Virus record (IMG/VR): IMGVR_UViG_3300027580_000010
Location: 1 to 36,139 of that record
Source: a virus
Length of the DNA stretch: 36,139 bases
Direction: 5' to 3' (one strand)
The first letter of the stretch is position 1, and every line of letters starts with the position of its first letter. Positions 1-7,652 of this stretch are shown piece after piece. The notes beneath the pieces were generated by a model that was given only the letters and a program-made list of their open reading frames with translations, had not been told where the DNA came from and did no database searches. The position numbers and the translations under genes are program-made.

Positions 1-256
1 GGACGGTGTTGTCATGGCTACCGGAGTAGAGGTAGCCGTCCGCGCCCCAAGCTAGGGCGCTGACATTGCCGCTATGCCCACCAAACTGCGACGCCTCGGT
101 CAGGTCGTTGGGGTCGAGCTTGCGGACGGTGCTGTCCCCGCTGCCGGAGTAGAGGCAATCCGGCGGCGCTACGGCGGTGAAAGCGGCGGCGGTGCTCTCG
201 TCGCTCCACCCGGAAAACTCGCCTTTATGCTGGACGGTCCACTCGTAATTACCCAT
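1..256 (-). CDS. Beta-propeller (WD40/YVTN-like) tail-associated protein, partial at window edge
   Basis: The open frame starts with ATG at 256 and runs off position 1, so only the first 85 or so residues are seen. The start has an AAGGGG ribosome site just upstream and lies 7 bp after the stop of the FN3-like gene. The visible part contains two blade-like repeats, LYSGSGDSTVRKLDP and, about 35 residues later, GYLYSGSHDNTV preceded by GHSGNVSALAW. This pattern is typical of WD40 or PQQ-like propeller blades. The place at the end of the tail module suggests a tip or host-contact protein. The repeats are seen directly; the tail role is inferred from position only. Confidence 0.72.
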   Translation of the reverse strand, partial: MGNYEWTVQHKGEFSGWSDESTAAAFTAVAPPDCLYSGSGDSTVRKLDPNDLTEASQFGGHSGNVSALAWGADGYLYSGSHDNTV

Positions 257-262
257 TCCCCT

Positions 263-1156
263 TTACCCTCTGTAGTTGCTCGGCAGCGTGCTGTGCGGCA
301 CAGCGTGGCTGGTGGTGTATTCGATCTCGCCGGAGTCGTAGATGAGGTCGCCGGTGTCGGCGTCGTAGAACCGGAAACGGCTGGCGACCGGCTCCTCGTC
401 GACGTTGCTGCTGTAAGCGCTACCCTGAAGCGTCGGGTATTCCGTCCAGGACTCGCCGCTCGGGCCTTGGGCGGTCGGCGTTTCGGCTTGTGGGTAAACG
501 CTCTCCACGGTGCCGGTGAGGGCGCTCCACTCGCTCCAACCGTAGCTCACATCGTGCTGCTGGACGCGCCACTGGATGGTGCCGGGGTCGAAGCTGCCCT
601 CGGGGACGTCGTGGGCCTCTAGGTCCGTCACTTCGCCGCTGTCGTAGAGCGGGGAGTCCGTGCTCGGGTCCGCGCCGTCCGCGAAGACCTGCCAGCGCGC
701 CACGTCGAAGCTGCCCGTATCGTGGGCCACCCGCGGGCTCGTGGCGGTGAGCGTCGGCGGGTGTGGGGTGCCCTTCCCGCCGGCAGGCGATAACGGCCAG
801 GGGCGGACGGCGTAGGGCTGCGACTCGGGCTGCGCCGGGACCTGTACCTCGGTGGCCAGCTCGTCGGTCTCTTTGGTGTAGACCTCATCTCCGGTGTCGG
901 CGTCGTAGAGCCGGAAGCGGCTCGCCACGGCTGTCTCGCCCCAGACGGACTCGGGCTCGCTTGCCTTAAGCGTGACCTGCGAGGTATCGAGCTGCACCGA
1001 GCCGGTCGGCTCCAGGGCCTCGGGCTGGAGGACCTTCGCCTCTGGGTCGCGCACGAGCCGGAGCTGGTAGTGATCGACCGCGCCGAAGCTATCCGGCGCG
1101 CTGTACGCGAAGCGGAGCCGTTGCGGGGTGCGGATCTTGGTGGTGATCTCGCCCAT
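263..1156 (-). CDS. Fibronectin-III-like tail protein
   Basis: A 297-residue acidic protein in the tail module with a GGAGGG ribosome site before its ATG. It contains two copies of a strand motif, ASRFRLYDADTGD (around residue 80) and ASRFRFYDADTGD (around residue 260). It also has segments such as PGTIQWRVQQHDVSYGWSEWS, in the style of FN3 domains, where a Trp-rich strand ends with SxWS. No enzyme motif is visible. Domains of this kind are common in tail fibre and tail tip proteins, where they act as spacers or bind polysaccharide. Assignment as a virion tail protein rests on the repeats and on its place between large tail genes and a propeller protein; the exact role is not known. Confidence 0.7.
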   Translation of the reverse strand: MGEITTKIRTPQRLRFAYSAPDSFGAVDHYQLRLVRDPEAKVLQPEALEPTGSVQLDTSQVTLKASEPESVWGETAVASRFRLYDADTGDEVYTKETDELATEVQVPAQPESQPYAVRPWPLSPAGGKGTPHPPTLTATSPRVAHDTGSFDVARWQVFADGADPSTDSPLYDSGEVTDLEAHDVPEGSFDPGTIQWRVQQHDVSYGWSEWSALTGTVESVYPQAETPTAQGPSGESWTEYPTLQGSAYSSNVDEEPVASRFRFYDADTGDLIYDSGEIEYTTSHAVPHSTLPSNYRG

Positions 1157-1159
1157 CGT

Positions 1160-2146
1160 CTAGCCCTCCCGGAACAGCAGGATGGCCGCCGCCGGGCCGC
1201 CCATGATGTGGTCACCGTTGGCGCCCGCGTAGCCGACGCGGTAGCTCTGCCCATCCACGGCCACCTCGTCGCCGAGCTTCGGCCAGTCGTCCGCGCTGTA
1301 GCCGTCCACACTCCAGACGAAGCCGGTGAGCGTGCAGCGGACGTTGGGGGCTTCGCCGCGGATGTTGCCGTAGCCGTCGCGGACGACCAGGGCGTCGATG
1401 AGGAGTCGATTGTCAAGGACCGTAGCGCCGCTCAGCCGGGCCTTATGGGCAGCATCGCTGCTGATGAAGCTGATCTGGTTCGCCAGGGGCGCGACCATCG
1501 CCGCGTAGTGCGGGTCGTGTGCGCCGGGCGGCCCCTCGATGGCGGCCGAGCAATCGGTCGCCTCCTGGTCGGTGGAGCTGGCGCCGTAGCGCGCGAGGAA
1601 CTGGGTGCGGGCGCTGGCGCCGCCGACCATGTAGCCGGTGGCCCGCTCCGGGGTGGCCATCAGGTCGTCGAGGTCGGCGAAGCCCTCCCAGATCGCCGGC
1701 GGGGTGGTCATGTCGCCGGTGACCGGCTCGCCGGTGCCCGTCCGGTCGTAGACGAGGTAGAACGTACGGTCGTTGGCGAGCGCCATCCACCGCTCCTGGT
1801 CCGGCGGCAGATGGCCGTCGCTGTCGAGGCCGGCGCGGAAGGTGTCGATCAAGTCGCCCTCGGTCGCCCCCTGGTTCTCCGCGTCCCGGGCGGCAACGAT
1901 GTCCTTGCCGCGCTCGACCCGGACATAGAGGCCGTTACCGTACGGCTGGCGGACCGTGAAGTGCTGGAGGTAGCCGTCGTCCGCGGTCGAGGTGCTGATC
2001 TCTTCCCAGCCGGCCGGGCTCCGGCTGCCGTAACCGGCGACGAGGACGCGGTGCAGCAGCTCGACCCGTTGCCGCTCGGGCGCGCTGCCGTCGGTGAGCG
2101 GGGCCTGGTCGTCGGTGTAGTGGTAGAGCGTCAGGTCCTGGTCCAT
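1160..2146 (-). CDS. Tail-module protein of unknown function
   Basis: A 328-residue acidic protein that I do not recognise. It starts with ATG after a GGAGA site and is separated from both neighbours by less than 10 bp, so it belongs to the tail operon. The N-terminus reads MDQDLTLYHYTDDQ. No signal peptide, membrane segment or catalytic motif is evident, and composition is that of a soluble beta-rich protein. Being between a 580-residue virion protein and an FN3-like protein, it is most likely a tail tip or baseplate component. That role is inferred from context alone. Confidence 0.6.
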   Translation of the reverse strand: MDQDLTLYHYTDDQAPLTDGSAPERQRVELLHRVLVAGYGSRSPAGWEEISTSTADDGYLQHFTVRQPYGNGLYVRVERGKDIVAARDAENQGATEGDLIDTFRAGLDSDGHLPPDQERWMALANDRTFYLVYDRTGTGEPVTGDMTTPPAIWEGFADLDDLMATPERATGYMVGGASARTQFLARYGASSTDQEATDCSAAIEGPPGAHDPHYAAMVAPLANQISFISSDAAHKARLSGATVLDNRLLIDALVVRDGYGNIRGEAPNVRCTLTGFVWSVDGYSADDWPKLGDEVAVDGQSYRVGYAGANGDHIMGGPAAAILLFREG

Positions 2147-2155
2147 GCTGATCTC

Positions 2156-3898
2156 CTACTGTGCATCGCCGCGGAGCTGGAGCGTGAAGTGGTCGTCGCG
2201 CACGTCGCTCTCGCCTTGCTGGACGCAGCGCAGGAGCCATAGCGGGTAGTGCGCGGCTTTGGTGTTGAAGCGGATGACGTTCCCCGGCGCCCAGCCGGTG
2301 CCGAAGCCCTCGCTGCGGAGGGTGAAGTAGGGCTGGTCCGTGGCGGGGTTCTCCGGCGTCACGTCCGCGTTGACGTCGCCGTGCGCGACGACGCCGAGGC
2401 GCTCGCCGATGACCTCGAACTCCGTCTCGCTGGTGAAGTGGATCGCCCAGCGCTCGTCGATGCTGTCCTGGTTGGTGATCTCCACCGGGTAGTTGACACG
2501 GTCGTAGGCGCCGGTGGGGCGGTCGCCCTGGCGCTCGTTGTGCCACTCGTCCTGCCAGGTGGCCTGCTCGTAGAAGACCGGGACCCGGGCGTGGAGGTCG
2601 CCGACGATCAGGGCCGAGCTGACCTGGGTGCTAGCCGGGAAGCCGCGCCGCATCTCGGGCGTCACCTGGATCCGGCCTGTCACCTGCACCTCGGCGACCA
2701 TCTTTAGCTCCTCGCGGCGGTGGATCGCCTTTAGCGGCTCGACGTACTGCGAGCCGTCCCAGCTATCGGTGATCGTTACGGTGCCGGCCTGTAGGTCCGT
2801 CGTATACATGGCCGGGTCGACCTGGACGTCCTCGTAGTCTCGCAGCTCGATATAGCCGAGGTCGTCGCGGCTGAGGTCGTAGGTCTCGCCGGCCGAGACC
2901 CCGGACGCGAGCTCGTCGGTCTCGGTCTCGCTGAACACCACCACGTCGCCCGGCCTGGTGATGGGCACCCGGCCATCCTGCGGTAGCCGCACGGGGTCCA
3001 GGCCGAGGATGTCGGCCTCGAGGGGGAGGTAGTCGATGATGACCGTACTGAACCGGATGAGCTGGGGCTGGCACCGGATCGGCCGGCGGACGTACTCGCC
3101 ATCCTCGCTCTCGATGTGAAGCCCGTTGTGGTACCAGGGCGGCGGGTCCTCCTCGTCGATCTCCTCGAACGGCACGGTCTCCTGGAAGCTGAGGTGCATG
3201 ATGCCGTGCTGCTGGTCGACAGTGCCGGACATGCTGCCGCTACGGAGGCCGCCGTCCTCGTCGACGGTGCCCACGATTTCCTCGCCGGCCATCGTGGTCG
3301 CCATAATCGAAGTCGTGCCGGGGCGCACCGGGGCGCCTGGCAGCCGCACAAAGAGGGTGCTCTCTCCGGGGGTCTCCGGGGTCGTGAGCATCCGGTCGAT
3401 CTGCACCTCGGCGCCGCCTGACGTGCCGGCGTTGGTCAGCTCGACGGTGCCCTCGGTGTAGTCGACGCCGCCGGCGTCGACCTCGTTGCCGTCCTGGTCG
3501 TAGCGCCGGATCGTGCCCGCTCCATCGTCCCAGAACTGCGTGCCACCCCAGGCGAACTTGAGGGAGTCCGGCACGATCTCCTCGGTGCGGTACGGGAGCA
3601 GGTCGAGCAGGACCGGGGGCGCCTCCTCGGTGATCGCCCGGGGCTCGCCCGCGGTCACGCTGTCCTCGATATACTCGACCCGGATCGGCGCGGCCACGAA
3701 CACCTCGCCGGCCTCGGTCTCCTCCAGGTCCGCGTCCAGCTCCTCCTGGAGGTCATGGCTGAACAGGTACTCCATGACCGCCTTAGCGTCCATGGTATTC
3801 ATCTCGGCCCGCTTCTCGGCCGAGTATTCACCCGATGGCGCCGCTCTCGTCCTCCTCTGCTGAGGCATCATCGGCGCGGAGAAACCGCCTAGCAACAT
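2156..3898 (-). CDS. Large tail/virion structural protein
   Basis: A 580-residue protein with a strong AAGGGGGG ribosome site ahead of ATG 3898, 12 bp after the preceding gene. It carries one copy of a beta-rich module also present in the 1113-residue neighbour: a short DxxGT segment followed by GGVDYTEGTVEL (about residues 125-160). The family of such modules (GxG-VDY-TG-V) is common in phage tail proteins. The N-terminal 30 residues are basic, while the rest is strongly acidic. No enzymatic motif is visible. Likely a tail tip or baseplate protein that partners the upstream gene; the precise role is unknown. Confidence 0.65.
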   Translation of the reverse strand: MLLGGFSAPMMPQQRRTRAAPSGEYSAEKRAEMNTMDAKAVMEYLFSHDLQEELDADLEETEAGEVFVAAPIRVEYIEDSVTAGEPRAITEEAPPVLLDLLPYRTEEIVPDSLKFAWGGTQFWDDGAGTIRRYDQDGNEVDAGGVDYTEGTVELTNAGTSGGAEVQIDRMLTTPETPGESTLFVRLPGAPVRPGTTSIMATTMAGEEIVGTVDEDGGLRSGSMSGTVDQQHGIMHLSFQETVPFEEIDEEDPPPWYHNGLHIESEDGEYVRRPIRCQPQLIRFSTVIIDYLPLEADILGLDPVRLPQDGRVPITRPGDVVVFSETETDELASGVSAGETYDLSRDDLGYIELRDYEDVQVDPAMYTTDLQAGTVTITDSWDGSQYVEPLKAIHRREELKMVAEVQVTGRIQVTPEMRRGFPASTQVSSALIVGDLHARVPVFYEQATWQDEWHNERQGDRPTGAYDRVNYPVEITNQDSIDERWAIHFTSETEFEVIGERLGVVAHGDVNADVTPENPATDQPYFTLRSEGFGTGWAPGNVIRFNTKAAHYPLWLLRCVQQGESDVRDDHFTLQLRGDAQ

Positions 3899-3910
3899 CT
3901 TTGCCCCCCT

Positions 3911-6900
3911 TTACATTCCGCCGCTCTTTGAACCCGTATAGGGCGCTGTCTGTACGATCCGACCGAATTCCTCGCGCACGCGGTCTTTGGTCCGCGTGTA
4001 GCTATATTGCGCGGTCGGACGCCATGTAATTTCGCCGGTGTCGTAGTCGACGCCGCCCTCGATAGGGTCGCCGTCGGCCTTATAGCTGAGGTTGCCCACC
4101 GGCGTCTCGCCGTCGTCTACGGCCTCGCGGACGTACTCGCCGACCTCGACCTCCTGACTGAACAGGTCCTCGTCGTCTAGGTCGTTGACGGTGGCTAAGT
4201 AGGCCGAAAACAGCGTGCGCTGGAGCACCGCCTCCTCCTCGGCGTCCTCGGGGCGGTAGACGACCGTGAGCGGCTCCTCGTGGGTCACGTCGTAGGCGTA
4301 GGCAACGTGGAGGTAGCTCAGGTCGTAGATGTCGGGGTCGAGGTCCGGCGACAGCTCCAGGTAGTAGTAGGCTTCTATGGCATCGACGCCGACGGCCACT
4401 TTGAGCGGCGTGGCTACCTGATCGCCCTGGTGGTCCACGGTGTAGTCGATGGCGAGGTCCCGGGCGTCGTCGGTGTGGATCCCCGCCGCGTCGATGGCCG
4501 TGGGGAGCCATACCTGTGTGCCGTCCGTCTCCAGGCCGCCCACCGCGATCTCGCCGGCGTCGCTGTAGCTCGGGCCGACGTAGACCGCGTCGATGTGGTC
4601 GATAGTGTGGCCGACGTCCTGCCAGCCTTCGGTGCTCGGCAGCTCGACGCCGGTGTGCTCGGTGCCGTCCGTGTCGGTGTAGTCCATCCAGATCGACTCG
4701 TCGCTGTGGACCTCGATGGCGTCGTAGACGGTGACGTTCGCGGTGCCGGAGGCGCGCTCGACGCGCTTGCGATCGAGCGACGTGCCGCTGTCCCGCACGT
4801 CGTCGACCGAGGTGACGAGGCCGCTGGAATGGGCGTCGAGGGTCAGCGTGAGGTAATCCTGGCGCCCCCGGTCGTTGAGGCCCGGCGTGGTCTCCGTCTG
4901 CGTCACCGTCTCGGCGTTGCCGCTCGGGAGCTGATCATCGAGCAGCGTCCAGGTGCCAGCGGACAGGTCCGCCTCCCACTGGCTTTCGGCGAGCCGGCGC
5001 CCCTGGGCGTCCTCGACGTAGTGGATGGCCTGGGGGTCGTCGATGGGGATGTCCTGCGCCGTGCCGAGCTGTAGCTCGTCGACGGACCAGAACCTCATCG
5101 CCCCCCCGATGATACTCCAATAGGTTCTTGGGATGGCCACTCCGCTGTTCGCAATAACCACAGCTACGCCGGCGAAGTGCGGGTGGCCGATGAAGGTATA
5201 GACCCCCCCCGGTTCGGCCTGGTCGACGTCGTTCTGGGCCAGAATGTCCTCCTCATCGGTATGCACCTCGCCATCCATGATGCCATCCTGCCAAACCACC
5301 TTGGTTACGGGGCGGTAGCCTTCGACGTCGGCGTCCTCCTTGACGCTCTCCCACCAGTCGCTCAGGATCTCGTCGCCGTTCGCGTCCTCGACGCGCAGGA
5401 CGTGCTTAGCGCCGCCCGGCAGGTCGTGCTCGTCGCCGGCCTGTACGCCCATGGGGACCTCGCTCTCGCGCTCGCGGTCACGTCCCAGAATCTCCTTGAG
5501 CGCGTGCTCGCGGGAGCTGAAGTCCAGGAAGTGCTCGCGGAACTCGGCGCTGCGCCCCACCGTCCAGCGCAGCGTTAGGCTGTGGGGCTTGATCGGCGGG
5601 TGCTCGACGGTATAGCTGATCGTCGGCACCTCAGAGCCCCGGTGAACCTTATCCTTTTCGGTGCTGTCGGTCTTGGTGCCGTCGGTCACGGTGCCGTCGG
5701 TGGCCTTGTCCTCGTCGCCACCTTCGCTCGGCGGCGTGAGACGGCCGTCCGCGCCGTCCCGCCCAGCGCCCGGCTTGGCCCCTGCGGGGATCTGGGCTCC
5801 GTCCGGCGGGTTGGCGGGGTCGATAACCTCGGTGCGGCGCTGGCTCCGACTATACTCGACGCGCACCTTGGTGCCGGGGTCCGCGTACTGGTCCGGCACG
5901 ATGGCGATGTCGCCGCTGGTGTACGCCACGCGGCCGGTGCCGTCGCCGGAGAGGGTGCCCTCTCCGTCGTCGGTCGCCTGGCGCTCCGTGTCGCCGGCGA
6001 GCCACGTCACGGTGAGGCTCCCCGGCTGGATCGGATCCCCCGCGGCAAAGGTCATCTGCGGGGGATTGTTCCCGGTGCTAACCGTCCGGCCGCTGCGGTC
6101 GCGGTACTGCGCCTCGCTGCCCCACTGGAGCATGATCTCGGAGGGGGTGTCGGGGAGCTCCAGCGTCGTGAAGACCACGGCGCCGGTGTCGTAGTCCACG
6201 GTCCCGCTGCCGCGGCCGGTCAGCTCGCCGTTGCCGTCGGCGTCCTGGATCAGCTCCCAGTTGCCGAGGCCCTGCCAGTAGATGCGCAGCGTCCCCGGCT
6301 CCGGGAGCGGGCGGAGGTAGGCCGTCCAGGAGAAGCCGCGCGTCTCCTGGCTCACGCCGAGGAAGAAGGTGTGGACGTGGGTGGGCACCTCCAGGACGTC
6401 GCCGCCGGCCTCTACCTCCATAGTGAGGTCGCTCAGGGCCTGCCGGTCGCTGATGATCTCCTCGCGCTCGGTAGTGGGGACGATCTGCGCGTAGAGGTCG
6501 AGCAGGTCGACGTAGGAGTCGCCGGCTTGGATCTCGGTGGCGGTCTCGGTCGCGCCGTAGTAGCGCGCGGCGTCAGCGACGCGCATCCCGCGGATCGTGA
6601 CCGGGCTGCCGTGGTCCTCCCAAATCGGCTGCGGGTCGGCGCCATCGTAGTCCCGAGGGAGCGGGCGCGCGGTGCTGATCGTGATGGTCCGGCGCGAGAA
6701 GGTCTCGCCGTCGACGGTGTGCTCTTCGATTTCGCTGGAGGCGCCGGCAACGCGGATATACTCCGTGGTGCCGTCGTCGTGCTCGAGCGCCAGGGTCTCG
6801 CCGACCGAGGGCTGGGTCTCGCTGGTCGGGGCGCTGACCTGAAGGCTCGTCATGCCGGCGAGGTGGCGGCCGTAGATGTGGTAGCGGCGCACCTCGTCCG

Positions 6901-7252
6901 CGATGAGGTAGGCCTCAACGTGGCTCCGGGCCTCGGCGCGCTCGTCGTAAGGGTCGCCGCCGGTGTCGAAGAGCAAAATCTCGACGTTGTCGTCCTGCGG
7001 CCGCTCGCCGACGATGGCGTGGACGCCGTGGTAGGTCTCCGTGCTCGCCGTCTGCACGCCGCCGAAGACCTTGCGCATCGAGACGCGGCCGTAGGCGCGG
7101 TCGAGCCTGGAGACGTCCGGGAAGATGTTGTTCTTCGTGCTGTCCTCGATCCGGCGCGACGTCGGCGCCCCGCCGGCGTCGGGGTCGTCGGTCATGCGCT
7201 GGCTCTCGAGGATGGCGATGTCCGATACGGTGATGCCGGTGTTGTCTGCCAT
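3911..7252 (-). CDS. Very large tail protein with repeated beta modules
   Basis: A 1113-residue acidic protein downstream of the tape measure gene. Two successive modules are visible at about residues 319-375 and 410-470. Each has an xLxVxW strand, a DDGxGxLxGxGxG loop and a V(D/A)YxTGxVx strand. A further related segment, GGVDYDTGEITW, is near the C-terminus. Between residues 480 and 545 is a low-complexity linker with TDGT-type repeats. The start has GAGG-type ribosome sites within 15 bp. Position and size suggest a central tail-tip or fibre-like component. No protease, glycosidase or lipid motif was found, and I cannot assign a defined family. Confidence 0.68.
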   Translation of the reverse strand: MADNTGITVSDIAILESQRMTDDPDAGGAPTSRRIEDSTKNNIFPDVSRLDRAYGRVSMRKVFGGVQTASTETYHGVHAIVGERPQDDNVEILLFDTGGDPYDERAEARSHVEAYLIADEVRRYHIYGRHLAGMTSLQVSAPTSETQPSVGETLALEHDDGTTEYIRVAGASSEIEEHTVDGETFSRRTITISTARPLPRDYDGADPQPIWEDHGSPVTIRGMRVADAARYYGATETATEIQAGDSYVDLLDLYAQIVPTTEREEIISDRQALSDLTMEVEAGGDVLEVPTHVHTFFLGVSQETRGFSWTAYLRPLPEPGTLRIYWQGLGNWELIQDADGNGELTGRGSGTVDYDTGAVVFTTLELPDTPSEIMLQWGSEAQYRDRSGRTVSTGNNPPQMTFAAGDPIQPGSLTVTWLAGDTERQATDDGEGTLSGDGTGRVAYTSGDIAIVPDQYADPGTKVRVEYSRSQRRTEVIDPANPPDGAQIPAGAKPGAGRDGADGRLTPPSEGGDEDKATDGTVTDGTKTDSTEKDKVHRGSEVPTISYTVEHPPIKPHSLTLRWTVGRSAEFREHFLDFSSREHALKEILGRDRERESEVPMGVQAGDEHDLPGGAKHVLRVEDANGDEILSDWWESVKEDADVEGYRPVTKVVWQDGIMDGEVHTDEEDILAQNDVDQAEPGGVYTFIGHPHFAGVAVVIANSGVAIPRTYWSIIGGAMRFWSVDELQLGTAQDIPIDDPQAIHYVEDAQGRRLAESQWEADLSAGTWTLLDDQLPSGNAETVTQTETTPGLNDRGRQDYLTLTLDAHSSGLVTSVDDVRDSGTSLDRKRVERASGTANVTVYDAIEVHSDESIWMDYTDTDGTEHTGVELPSTEGWQDVGHTIDHIDAVYVGPSYSDAGEIAVGGLETDGTQVWLPTAIDAAGIHTDDARDLAIDYTVDHQGDQVATPLKVAVGVDAIEAYYYLELSPDLDPDIYDLSYLHVAYAYDVTHEEPLTVVYRPEDAEEEAVLQRTLFSAYLATVNDLDDEDLFSQEVEVGEYVREAVDDGETPVGNLSYKADGDPIEGGVDYDTGEITWRPTAQYSYTRTKDRVREEFGRIVQTAPYTGSKSGGM

Positions 7253-7265
7253 GTAGTCCTCGCCT

Positions 7266-7652
7266 CTATGCGGTCAGGAACCGGAGGGTCACCTTATACA
7301 GGTGGTCCTCCGGCGGGGCTGTCAGGGGATGCACGGGCTCCGCCTCCAGCGCTGGCCCGTCGCCGCGGCGCCAGCGGACGGTGAACGTGCGGCCGTCCTC
7401 GAGCGTCAGGGTCATGGCGTCGGTCGTCGGGAGCGCCTGCTCGCGCAGCGTCTCGAGGAGGCTGCGCTGGGCCCACGCGCCGGTGAGCGTGACCGGCCGG
7501 CCGGCTTGGCGCGGCGTCTCGTGGACGTGGAGGCTGCCGTCGAGGGCGCGCTCGCGCTCCTGCGCGACGGGCTCCCACTGATACTCGTCGCGCCAGTGCA
7601 GATTGCCCGGCAGCTCGTAGGTGGTATCGCCGATCTGTAGGCTAGCTGCCAT
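7266..7652 (-). CDS. Small tail protein after the tape measure
   Basis: A 128-residue protein whose ATG overlaps the tape measure stop in a TGATG arrangement, so it is translationally coupled. A GTG one codon upstream is the alternative start. The sequence alternates short beta strands, for example GRPVTLTGAW and GRTFTVRWRRGDG. This looks like a compact beta-sandwich, as in small distal-tail or tail-hub connector proteins that follow tape measure genes. I do not see a named family with certainty. Role as a tail terminator, distal tail or hub component is inferred from gene order. Confidence 0.65.
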   Translation of the reverse strand: MAASLQIGDTTYELPGNLHWRDEYQWEPVAQERERALDGSLHVHETPRQAGRPVTLTGAWAQRSLLETLREQALPTTDAMTLTLEDGRTFTVRWRRGDGPALEAEPVHPLTAPPEDHLYKVTLRFLTA

